From Phymatolithon calcareum (lineage: Eukaryota; Rhodophyta; Florideophyceae; Hapalidiales): a stretch of DNA of 64,000 nucleotides. Position 1 is the stretch's first letter. Each line of letters begins with the position of its first letter. Of this stretch, positions 9,829-18,804 are shown in pieces. Position numbers and translations under genes: made by a program. Under the pieces are notes generated by a model. That model worked only from the letters and a program-made list of their open reading frames with translations, did not search any database and was not told the DNA's origin. The stretch is from positions 868,001 to 932,000 of the forward strand of contig OZ345357.1 of assembly GCA_977006965.1 (NCBI GenBank), written 5' to 3'.

Positions 9829-10951
9829 GACGTTGGCGTCGAAGGCCGCTCGAAATACCACCGGGCTTGACAGGTACGCACGCCGACAGTACGAGGCAGT
9901 GTGGTATACCGGCGATAGGAGCTCAGTCCGATCATCCGAGCCGTACAGGATCAATTTCAGGCATGTACAAAGTGTCGTGCGGATGAACGGAGATCGATTT
10001 TTAGCTTTGGTGGGGAAAAGTGTGAAGGCGTGGTGTGACGCCCGTCCCAACCGAAAGCTAGATGTGATCACTGCCCGTCGATGGGGTTTAACAGAGGCGA
10101 TCAATCTGGAGATGACTAACTCTCTAGATACCGATCGCTGGGATGTGTGGTACGTGAAATATTGCGAAAGAAGCGATCCGTCTCGAGGTTTTGAAGCCGG
10201 CTGTATGTATGGTGCCGGGGAAGACACACGTTGGTATCCGCTTCTTTTGTTCACGATGGACATCACGTCCCTTGGAGCAGCGACAGCGGGCTCAAGCGCG
10301 ACTTTCGATGATGTGCACCCGATGCAGCAACCAGGAAAAACTAAGGATCAAATTCTTGATTCAGTTGATTACTGGTGCTTCAGGCATCCAGGGCAAACAC
10401 GCGTGATTGGCGGACCAGGGTTTAGGCGTTCGTCCCATAGTGCTCGACATTATTACACTGATGGGCACGTGTTCGCTGCAAATCGACATATGCCATGCAC
10501 ACTGGGAGCGTTGGCGAACAGTGTGTTTCTTAAGGATGGGATTGAGCGAGCGAATATTGTGGCGAACGCTCGCCCTTATCCATCTGCACGAAACCTGAAA
10601 GACCTACAGAAGTGGGCTGTTAATATTCTTGGTTTCGTCAGTCTTGATAAATTTCGCGAGTACGACGGAAGCGAGAAGAAACACTTCGACGTGCATTGGG
10701 TATTGCACGTGATGAGAGGTGTTGGTATCGTCAGACTTCGCAGATATCCCGGCATTGACCATTTGATTTGCGTTGACGCAGACAGACGCAAGATATACGA
10801 CAGTATGGAAGCGAAGCCACTGAAACTGTCGGCTGAGTCACTGAATGCTTGCTGCGGGGAGAGTGCGCGGCTTGAAGAGGTCATCGAATGCCGAAAATTT
10901 ACCGTTTATCCTGCCGCCAGAAAACGAGTGCGGAGAGGTTTATCAAGATGA
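9773..10951 (+). CDS. Histone H3-tail mimic fused to unknown C-terminal protein (antisense gene in copia element)
   Basis: 392 residues, intact, ATG at 9773, on the strand opposite to gag-pol. Counting as in H3 (after Met), residues 1-26 match the H3 tail at 20 of 26 positions. T3, K4, Q5, T6, K9, S10, T11, G12, G13, A15-K18, L20, A21 and K23-R26 are kept. R2 is H, R8 is A, K14 is R and K27 is N. The histone fold does not follow. Residues 55-240 are unrecognised. Residues 240-362 hold PCTLGALANS (Cys242), GIDHLICVDA (His330) and KIYDSME (Asp343), ending LNACCG. This order and spacing recalls papain-fold cysteine peptidases such as OTU or Josephin types; the resemblance is weak. The C-terminus is Arg/Lys-rich (AARKRVRRGL). 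It lies between pol and the 3' LTR, so it is element cargo. Role unknown; a chromatin decoy or targeting function is speculation. Confidence 0.85.
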   Translation: MVHTKQTAAKSTGGRAPRKTLASKAARNTTGLDRYARRQYEAVWYTGDRSSVRSSEPYRINFRHVQSVVRMNGDRFLALVGKSVKAWCDARPNRKLDVITARRWGLTEAINLEMTNSLDTDRWDVWYVKYCERSDPSRGFEAGCMYGAGEDTRWYPLLLFTMDITSLGAATAGSSATFDDVHPMQQPGKTKDQILDSVDYWCFRHPGQTRVIGGPGFRRSSHSARHYYTDGHVFAANRHMPCTLGALANSVFLKDGIERANIVANARPYPSARNLKDLQKWAVNILGFVSLDKFREYDGSEKKHFDVHWVLHVMRGVGIVRLRRYPGIDHLICVDADRRKIYDSMEAKPLKLSAESLNACCGESARLEEVIECRKFTVYPAARKRVRRGLSR

Positions 10952-11045
10952 TAGAAGGAGTCGCGGTTATCGTGACATGCGTTACATGCGATTGAATTCC
11001 TGCCTAGCTGGCAAGGGACATAGTAGAATCGAAATAGAGACTTAG

Positions 11046-14000
11046 CTAGTCTTGGGATAAAGCTCGTTTGGAAACTTCGAATAGAGTGGATTCAATTTTT
11101 CCAGTGAAGCAAACTTGATTAAGGGTCCGGTACATTGCTGTGTTGCGCTTTGTCAAGGCATCAGCGATGTTCCTGGAACCAGCAATCCATTGTATCGTGC
11201 TGATTTCCCCCGATTCAAATGAATCACGTAAACGAGCGACAGTTGGGCGCAGACGATAGTCTTTGCCTTCGTGGAGCGTGGTGATAGTTGAATAAAGTCC
11301 AAGCGAGTCCACTGTGAGCACTAAAGGAAGCGAATAGTGAGAATCATGAAGAGTGCGGATGCTTTGTACCATATAACCGGCACGGTCGGCAGAAGCTGCT
11401 GCAGCGATTATTTCGCACCCAATAGAAGAAAAGGAGACACGACTTTGTTTTGAGCTGTGCCAGTCCAAGACATGGTACAAAAGCGAAGTTTGGGTTTGAA
11501 AGAAGAGTCCTGAAATATATCCCGTTTGACCATATGAGTAGCATCCTTGAGAGGCGTCTGAGAAAGCAAGGTATTTTGCTTTGAAACTCAAAGGCGGGAC
11601 TGGATAAAGCAAGATCGGCTGCAGGTTCTGCACTTCTTTAAGAGCGGAGTTCAATTCTCGCATATCAGCCACGGTTAATCGACTTATCCATTGCTGATAA
11701 TGGCTTGCCACAAATCTAGCGACAGGCAAAACACCATGGCCAAGAAAGTTAAGCTTACCGGTAACCGAAAGAAAGCTTGTAATTTCGTCTGAACTGGCCT
11801 TATCATTGTTTTGCTTGCGTCTCAGACGAGAAATGTCAAGAGGCTTTATAGTCTCCATGAATTCTTCCATTGATGCTCGAATATCGCCATTGGCGTTGAC
11901 ATCAATACGTAGACGATTGAAGACAAAAGGAGGATGGGGATTAAATAATCCAACCTTGTACTCCGCGGATAAAGCATCGTGGAAACGGTGTACTTGAGAT
12001 GGATTTCCAGCCAGAAGGAAGTCGTCGACAACCTTAGCAATGAAAAGATCTGGACGACGTTTCGACTCTCGCAGGACGAATAGCTGCGGAAAACCAGGAA
12101 TCTGTTCAAGCTTGTAGGAGGAAAGCATCCATCCTTCTACGTCAAGCTGCCATAGCCTTCCAGAATCGACCAAACCATACGCAGGCTTTAGTAGTTTCCA
12201 TCGCTCACCAGGATATGTCATCCAAGAGGTTGGAGGCCTCACATAGATGTCTCGCTCTATGTCCTTAGCTTGCAAATAAGCACCGGATATGTCGATTTTA
12301 GCGAGTTAGAGCCGATGTAAAGCAGCCATCGAGAGTACTGTTCGTATGACTGGGAACTGAGCAGTAGACGAATCAGATCGAAGTATGTCCTTCATAGAAT
12401 CTTGATTTCCATGAGGGACCATTCGGCATTTCAGCTTGAAGTGCCCAATATGTTCGTCCTTTTTCAGCGTGAAAAAGTGATGAGACGAAATAACATTGGC
12501 AGAACGCGGTATGTCTCTGATTGAGACCACTTCGACAGATTTCTTGTATTTCTCCTTCTCGACATCCATAGCCTTCTTCAGCAGCCAATGAGGAACAAAT
12601 TGTAATTGAAATTCTGTCGCAGGATTATCGCCAATAATATCCTTGACCTTTTCAAGAATTTTGTCCTCACTAGAAGGTAATTCAAGAGGAAGTTCCGATG
12701 GAGGTCTGAACGAGTATTCTCCGATATCTTTTCCGGGTGAGTCATTAGATGTCGGCGAATAGATATCGAAAGATTGTCCATCGAAACTCTTCGAATGAAC
12801 TGATTTCGAGAAGAGAGACCGCGAGAGTGGATGACTAGCCCAGAGCACAGCTTCTTCTGAATGCTGAGTAGCTGATGATGAAGCTGGTGTTGAAATCGAC
12901 ATAGGAACGGGTCGCAAGTCATCATTCTCTTGATTGAGTTCGAGCTCGATATTTTCCATCTCGTACAGTAAGGACGTAGAAGGTACCATACGAATGTCTT
13001 CATATGCCACGAGAATCTTGTGACCAGAGCCCTTAGAATTCCGAGATACCTCAACCAAGTGTTCTTTCGCGTCAGAAACAAATCCGATTTTCCATGTTCC
13101 TTGCTTATTCCCTTTAACGAAATAGTATACAGGTGTACCTTTTGGTAGAAGATTTTTCTTGATCAAGCTCGGGGCTCTCGAGGAAAGCATGCGAGATATG
13201 GCTCTCCGAGCCATTTGTTCTTGATGTGCATCGAATATTTCCTTCAACACTGCGGTTTGAGGCAAACCAGCAATAGAAGGGTGATATCCTCGAGCAAGTT
13301 CAAAGCTACTGAGTTTTGAATTTCCTCGCAATACATTAGCAAGGAATGTAGCTTTCGAGAGAATAGCAGAGCTTGGAATTGGAATGCCGTGTAGAGCCTT
13401 AAAACGCTCTGCGTCTTTCGTCAATCGCTGGACGAGAAGACGAAGACTATTATGCCTTGCTTCGACGATACCGATTTTGTTGTGACGTCGAGCAGGACGA
13501 GGCTCAAAGCTTGTTCCGCATGATTCAAGAGCACGAATGAATGTGGAGTTTTTGAATTCTGGATCACCGGAAACAATCCTTGGAGGTCCATGCGAATAAA
13601 CCCACAATTTTTGAAAGACTTCAGATGCAACATCCATATCCTTCGAGGAAAGGAGTCTTGTTTCAGAATATCCAGTCGCCTTATCCCTGGCGTGGAGAAT
13701 TGGATTTCCACCTAGTTCTTGGATGAATAAGAAGTCAATCTGGACATGGTCGTTGAACGTACGAAGAAGCTTGTCGAATGACACTTTCTTCGCACTGCTT
13801 GGTCTCCCAGTAGTTTTGCAACTGGTGCACTTTTGAATCGCCATTTCCAATGCTTGCCGTAATGGAGGCGTCAATATACTCGTTTGCTGACAAATGAGAA
13901 TCATGTCCGGCAAGGAGAAATGAGTAAAAAGGTGAAGCTTGTAGGCGAACCATTTGCAATATCGCCCTTCATTAAATTTTGACGTATCGAGCCGGGCGAT

Positions 14001-14551
14001 TGATGCGTGCAATGATTTCACTGAGGAGAAATAGTGCGAAAAAGACTTCTTCTGCGATGGTACGACCATAACAAATGTGCGAACTACTCCGTCCACTTCG
14101 ACGTTATAGATTGGCAGAGTAAGTTGCACAGAAGAGAATTTTGCAACATTGGGGGGAATCATCAGGACTTCTTTGCTGTTGATAAGATCGAATTGATTTA
14201 GAGCGTCATTTCCAACAAGAAGTAGTCCATCTCCCAAAATAACATAGAATGGCATTTCAAAGCGAGTGCCATTGAGATCAACAAGCGGTAGCTTCCACAG
14301 AGCGAAGACAATTTTTGCATCACTGCAATTCATGCCATATCCGTGGTAAAAAGGTTCACAATCAAGCGGATGCAGTTCAAGAGGAATGTTCAAAGCGATG
14401 CATAAGGCGGCGGCTGAACGAACACCACCAACATTTCGACCACAGCCGGTGTCAATCAATGGATTTGGATCCCTTGACATTGGACATAGGTCAGAAACGG
14501 CCCCCTGTCCAGAAGTGAAACTTCTCTGGCCTAGGAGCCCCTGCGGAAAAA
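11046..14551 (-). pseudogene. Copia pol (protease-integrase-RT-RNase H) with one in-frame TAA
   Basis: Entered from gag by -1 frameshift; the first internal Met is at 14480. Numbered from there: protease with IDTGCG (D10), Cys pair C218/C221 of the integrase zinc region, integrase core D249 (HVQIDF), D306 (IVSGDPEF), E340 (GIVEARHN). Then come a linker and the RT N-terminus to MAALHRL. There the frame meets TAA (12308-12306) and continues unbroken in the same frame with LAKIDISGAYLQA, RPPTSW, the palm box AKVVDDFLLAG, and RNase H (FSDAS, CEIIAAA, TVDSLG, ADALTKR) to a stop at 11046. The TAA replaces one residue beside the RT catalytic aspartate motif. Everything else is intact, so this is a very recent nonsense mutation or, less likely, a readthrough stop. 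Confidence 0.9.
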
Positions 14552-15808
14552 ATTCATTCCATCTTTTTCATTGCCTTTTGAACCTGTCTCATGGTATTTG
14601 CCTTCCTTACGACGCTTTTTAGTGAAGAAGCTAGGAGATTTACAAGAAGTGTCTCCTCGAATGTGATCTTCGGCTCCACAGTCGAAACAGAATCTTTGAT
14701 TTATCCGTTTCCTTAAATTTTGCACCTTTGATGCTTTTGGTTGCGAAGGTGCGGTGGAAAGCATCGATCCAGAAGCAGTCTGCTTCTTTTTCGGCGGGTT
14801 TAGGGGAGGAATTGAGCGTTCTGCTCTGAGATCTCTGAAACCAGCCAACATGGCAGACTGAACCATAGAGTTAATTTCCTCTCGAGTGAAAATAGTCTTG
14901 TCCTGTTCAGTACTTGACTGCTCAAGTGATCTAATAACGGAGACAGCGTCATCAAGAGTGATTGGAGCTCTGGGAGGTGCAGCTGAGCTTCGGCGTGACG
15001 ATCCTCTCTGAGCTTCCGGAGGAGCTGTTGACCTGGTAAGGACTCCAGTGAGCAGCTCAAGTGCTTGGTTGATAGCTGAATGCACTTGTTGGAGCTTCTC
15101 AGTGGGGGAAAGAATGTCCTCATCTTCAATCACTTGACTAAGTGCCAATCCCGACGAGAGCGTTTCCTTCACCTCTTCCAAGTCCTTGGAGTCTCGATCT
15201 GTCAGAGCATATGGTGCCTTCTTCTCCTTATCCTTTCGAGACTGAGCAGCGTTGATTAACTGAATCTTCGCGCTCTGATGAGTAGTCTCTCCAAGATTGG
15301 CATTCCCAAGTAACGTTATAGCGAGAACTTCGCCCACTTGGGATGAAGAAGAAACCCCTGCATTGATTAAGTGCTGCGAAGCAAGACCATGAAACGGAGA
15401 AACAAACTGGGTGAGCGACTCGTTCTTGTTTCGCTTGCACTTCACAACTCTGTTGAACGAGTTGATCAAGCGAGTGATGACGACGATCGGAGGGTCAACC
15501 GCAATGAGATCCACAATCTCCCAGACGGCGGCGACCTGGTCGTCTTGCTTGTAGTCGATCAACTTGCTCTCCTGTGCATGATCAACGATCGACTGCTGCG
15601 CAAGTGGAAGAGCTCGGTCATAGAGGTGACGACCGAGAGTAGCGAAGACAGTTTTATAATGCTTGTCTTCGCCTCGTGCAGCTCCGACCGTGATTAAGTC
15701 GACCCAGTTCTCGACACTCTTCCGCCAGGCGTAGAGATCCTGGCGGGGGGAGAACTTCGGCGGATCGGCGATGCCGCGTACGGCACTTGTCTCAGACCCT
15801 GGGCCCAT
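14531..15808 (-). CDS. Copia gag polyprotein
   Basis: 425 residues from the ATG four bases inside the 5' LTR (MGPGSETSAVRG), which I prefer to an upstream Met in the LTR. The capsid-like region has WRKSVENWVDLI, CKRNKNESLTQFVSPF and the long charged middle typical of copia gag. A C-terminal zinc knuckle, CFDCGAEDHIRGDTSC (C-x2-C-x4-H-x6-C), has two extra residues before the last Cys compared with the usual x4. The tail is basic (KKRRKEGKYHETG). It builds the virus-like particle that packages element RNA. Separate gag and pol frames are unusual for copia, which mostly uses one ORF. Confidence 0.85.
   Translation of the reverse strand: MGPGSETSAVRGIADPPKFSPRQDLYAWRKSVENWVDLITVGAARGEDKHYKTVFATLGRHLYDRALPLAQQSIVDHAQESKLIDYKQDDQVAAVWEIVDLIAVDPPIVVITRLINSFNRVVKCKRNKNESLTQFVSPFHGLASQHLINAGVSSSSQVGEVLAITLLGNANLGETTHQSAKIQLINAAQSRKDKEKKAPYALTDRDSKDLEEVKETLSSGLALSQVIEDEDILSPTEKLQQVHSAINQALELLTGVLTRSTAPPEAQRGSSRRSSAAPPRAPITLDDAVSVIRSLEQSSTEQDKTIFTREEINSMVQSAMLAGFRDLRAERSIPPLNPPKKKQTASGSMLSTAPSQPKASKVQNLRKRINQRFCFDCGAEDHIRGDTSCKSPSFFTKKRRKEGKYHETGSKGNEKDGMNFFRRGS
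14546..14552 (-). promoter_or_regulatory. -1 ribosomal frameshift slippery heptamer (gag-pol junction)
   Basis: On the minus strand the end of gag reads AAT TTT TTC CGC, giving the heptamer T TTT TTC in phase with gag. This is the X XXY YYZ form known from retroviral -1 frameshifting. The gag stop follows five codons later. The -1 frame is open through the overlap (FPQGLLGQRSFTSGQ...) straight into the protease ORF. No pseudoknot was worked out. Confidence 0.7.
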
Positions 15809-15811
15809 AAC

Positions 15812-16145
15812 TGTTGTATGTTGTATAGGATAGTACACGTAGCACAGTGTAGGGAATGACACGTGCACGCGTACGCGGCGAATAAAAGGGCACAAAACCC
15901 CCGGAGGAAGGAAACGAGCCTCCGGTATTTATTCTTATAGTCCGCGCACACAGAATGCGGCGACACGACTCCAAGAACGAAAAGGGCAAAGAGCAGCAAG
16001 GTAAGTGTGCGCGTCTTCTTCTGCCTCTCTTCTCCTGAACGAGAAGTTCGGCGCTTGCATATATGTCGGCGCGAGATTGAAGTATGATCACTAACACAAA
16101 AATATCTTCTTATGATAAATGCCACGTCTATCGATATGATCAACA
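15812..16145 (-). repeat. Copia 5' LTR
   Basis: 334 bp, one base different from 9088-9421; followed by target duplicate GATAT (16146-16150). The gag ATG begins only four bases inside the LTR edge (ATG at 15808-15806). A tRNA primer site starting TGGGCCCAGG would therefore overlap the start codon. I cannot assign the tRNA. Confidence 0.95.
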
Positions 16146-16365
16146 GATATAATATATCATATGCAGTCAATCTTCATATAGTATATGATATGTTTTGCAA
16201 AATCGTACGCACTTGCCTGTTTCATACATTCCGTGCAACTTTCTGAAAATATCCGAAATGGACATAAATTTATAACGCAATTTTCGGTTTTTTGATTTTT
16301 CCAAATATTCTCTCTTTCAAAGCAAGAACTCTAAAAGATATTCTTGACGGTGTACAAAATAAGTA

Positions 16366-16430
16366 GGGGAATTTACTAAAATGACCACGTAGTTTGCCGT
16401 ATTTACTAAAATGACCACCATGCATGGGTG
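16366..16430 (+). repeat. MULE left TIR
   Basis: 65 bp, starts GGGGAATTTAC and ends CATGCATGGGTG; exact reverse complement of 17318-17382. Confidence 0.95.
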
Positions 16431-16736
16431 TAGTTATGATCCTGTACTTTTCTGTCAGCATCCAGCAAACGGTCCATCACTCAGGTCCGTTGAGACCGAT
16501 ACATGCCCAGGTGCCAACGTCTTGATCTTACAGTTATTTCGGTTTGTAAAACGGATCTGCCCTAGGACGAAACGGAACAATTTGTTCCAAGATCGCCATG
16601 TCCCACATTTCCACAGTTTTGTCCCAATAAAGCCGCTCGGCGACCTTGCCGATTTCGATTTTTCGGTACACCATCCGATTCAAGCTACCGTTTTCGACAA
16701 TGGACAGGCTCTCCAGCTGCGGAACAGTCCCTGTAC

Positions 16737-17248
16737 ATGCACAAAATACTGCTCGATTTTTGCGCTGTTGGCCGCCGGATGAATGTGCATTGTTCTGGAG
16801 GTAATTTTTTGATTATTTCTGGCAAGCAGTATAAGGTGAATTTGGATGACCGTTCATGCACGTGCATGCATTGGCAGGAGTATGAATACCCGTGCATTCA
16901 TGGCTGTGCGTCAATTCTATACGTTCGTCGTTTCCTCCCAGAATCATCGCTGCCGTTGGGGGAATTTGTTGGAAGCTGGTATCAAAAATCCACATTTTTC
17001 AAGATTTATCAAGGAGAAATAGTTATGCCACCGCTACCGGATCTAAGTGGTACACTTCCAGAGCATGCCGATCTTCCTCCGCTGACTAGGCGCCCGCCAG
17101 GAAGGCCTAAAAAAGGCGTCTCATAGCTGGCTCTGCATCTGACCGGTCCGTTACGTGTAAGAAATGTAACAAACCTGGCCATAATAAGCGCTACTGCAAG
17201 GAAGCCGTTGAGCCCCAGCGGCCCTCTCAGCCCCCCTCCGATCAATAA
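16737..17248 (+). pseudogene. MULE transposase C-terminus: SWIM domain plus zinc knuckle, frameshifted
   Basis: The frame from 16737 gives a SWIM zinc finger, SCTCMHWQEYEYPCIHGCA (CxC...CxH). This module is typical of the C-terminus of MuDR/FAR1-type transposases. It is followed by a proline-rich tail with the AT-hook-like RRPPGRPKKG. It stops at 17124-17126. One base over, a clear CCHC knuckle (CKKCNKPGHNKRYCK) follows and ends at TAA 17246-17248. The break falls in a run of six A (17109-17114), where one lost A would explain it. No DDE core is present. Confidence 0.85.
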
Positions 17249-17317
17249 ACTGATGTTGTTTCTGGACCCTATATTTTTATGCTGCCCCGCATTATACCAA
17301 AGCTATAATCATAAAAA

Positions 17318-17382
17318 CACCCATGCATGGTGGTCATTTTAGTAAATACGGCAAACTACGTGGTCATTTTAGTAAATTCCCC
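17318..17382 (-). repeat. MULE right TIR
   Basis: 65 bp exact inverted partner of 16366-16430. Confidence 0.95.
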
Positions 17383-17391
17383 AAATAAGTA

Positions 17392-18173
17392 AATAATTTT
17401 TAACTTACCTTACTGATTTTGTCTTGCAAAATGTGTGTATGTCCGATACATCGAATGCAATGATCTACGATATACAAGCACTCTAGACTCGATGGAGGGA
17501 AATCTTCCTGCTTGTAGCAAGTAGGATTACACAAAATACCGTATGAATACCTATGCAAAACTTGGAAGCGGCTCGCTACTCTTTTTAATTGGCCGATGAA
17601 GACGTCAATGGATTGCAAGTTATTTCCTGGATGTGTATGTTCAAATATGACTCTACGCTCGTGAGAGAAAAAGTGGCCTGTACGATAGAATAAGGAGTGG
17701 TTTTAGTTTTTTCAGATAACTCCGCAATGTGTGAATCAAGCGGAAAACGGAGTGTGCAATTGTGACCTGGATGAGCATGTTCTTAATAAAAGCTAGCTTA
17801 GCTCGCCCCTGTACATCCTCCAGGAGTGGACGATAGTGTCAATGAAAAAGTACTGTTTGAGCATTTCGCACACGCATTTGAGCTTACTTACGGGTACATT
17901 TAATGCGGGATTCATTTTTGGTGCTATCCGAGAGAGTGTCATAGGTATCAACTCTCCTGTTCTTTCCATGTGGTGTCAAGGGGTGTATTCTCCTGTTGCG
18001 ATAAGTATCTCTTCGCTTAAATTTTCTGAATCATTGAAGGTACTCTCTGGAGCTTCATACTGAGATCTTTCGTCAAAGATCAATTTATCTCTCTACAACA
18101 TCTATCGCTTATCCCATCTCTCCACAACCCCTCCAACTGAATCCTAGCGTGTTTGGTACGATGAAGAAGTTCA
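17392..18173. other. Intergenic, nothing recognised
   Basis: Holds a 75-codon open frame at 17836-18063 without a recognisable domain. No repeat or RNA gene seen. Confidence 0.35.
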
Positions 18174-18506
18174 ATGGAAGGAGACCGCCTGGAATCGAAG
18201 CGGAAAAGGAAGATTCTATACGATAAGACAAGTGAATTGCCAGAAATACTCAAGTTCCCCAGGGTGAAGCACAGACAACTGGCACTGTAGTATGCCTGCG
18301 GAAGATTCCCAGAGGTGTCAACAACAAGTATGGCCGAAGAATTCGGCGCAAGAGCCAGAGAGCATATGGAGACACTTGAAAGAACGCTAGCAGGGTACGA
18401 CCTAGAAGGAGAAAAACAACAAGAAGCAGAAAAGGCGCTAGATGAGCTCTTACTATTTAGCAAGACACTCATAGAACGCATGGAGAACGAAGAAGGCCTG
18501 CATTGA
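18174..18506 (+). pseudogene. Coding-repeat family, copy A (unknown function, one stop)
   Basis: A frame from ATG 18174 (MEGDRLESKRKRKILYD) runs to TGA 18506 with one internal TAG at 18288-18290. It matches the diverged copy at 42289-42641 along its whole length. Shared blocks are RLESKRKRKI, ELPE, CGRF, EV..TSM, RAR.HM.TLERTL.GYDLEG and LFSKTLIE. Many differences between copies are silent (GAC/GAT, CGC/CGT, CTG/CTC, GAA/GAG), which suggests a protein once under selection. The N-terminal part is basic; the C-terminal part looks helical and acidic. I do not recognise the family. It may be a host gene family or part of an unclassified element. Confidence 0.6.
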
Positions 18507-18715
18507 TTCGTATAAGGCAAGGCAAAAAGCGGTCAAGTCCAAGCACCAGCAATCCTGTACAGGACTGAGATAGGATTACTTTGAATTCTGAGTTTTCCCA
18601 TCCGCGATTCTAGTGGGCGTTTCGTGAGCTGCACAAATGTAGGTAGCATCAGAGGAGGCCCCGGCCATATCTTCGGAAGTCTGTGGGGCTCTTAAATAAA
18701 CTTGAATAAAAAAAC

Positions 18716-18755
18716 TACAATAAAATCTCCAAATTAATTTGGAGATTTTATTGTA
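18716..18755. repeat. Perfect 40-bp palindrome
   Basis: Two 20-bp arms meet at AATT with no spacer: TACAATAAAATCTCCAAATT and its exact inverse. It would form a hairpin or cruciform; it lies 50 bp outside the small hAT-like element. Confidence 0.85.
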
Positions 18756-18804
18756 ATTACGCTACTGGGAACCGGGAAAAATACGCCGCAGTGTCGCGTT
18801 TTGG

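Larger units (their letters stand above)
9088..16145 (-). mobile_element. Full-length Ty1/copia LTR retrotransposon carrying an antisense H3-tail gene
   Basis: A 7058-bp element on the minus strand. The two 334-bp LTRs (9088-9421 and 15812-16145) start TGTTG and end CAACA and differ at one base, G versus C near 9404. A perfect 5-bp target duplication GATAT lies at 9083-9087 and 16146-16150. Order in element direction: LTR, gag (15808 down to 14531), slippery site, pol (protease, integrase, RT, RNase H, to 11046), a 1.6-kb extra region with a plus-strand gene, purine tract, LTR. Near-identical LTRs imply recent insertion. Pol has a single TAA, so this copy is probably not autonomous unless that stop is read through. 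Confidence 0.95.
16366..17382 (+). mobile_element. Internally deleted MULE (Mutator-like) transposon
   Basis: 1017 bp with perfect 65-bp terminal inverted repeats (16366-16430 and 17318-17382) and a perfect 9-bp target duplication AAATAAGTA (16357-16365 and 17383-17391), both hallmarks of MULEs. Each TIR holds two direct copies of ATTTACTAAAATGACCAC, 30 bp apart. It encodes only the C-terminal SWIM and zinc-knuckle part of a transposase; the catalytic core is deleted. It would depend on a complete relative. Confidence 0.93.

Noticed and set aside
9773-9865. Idea that the H3-like start is a real histone H3 gene fragment with a sequencing frameshift
   Set aside because: After residue 26 the sequence departs from H3 without any shifted-frame H3 continuation nearby, and the frame stays open for 366 more codons.
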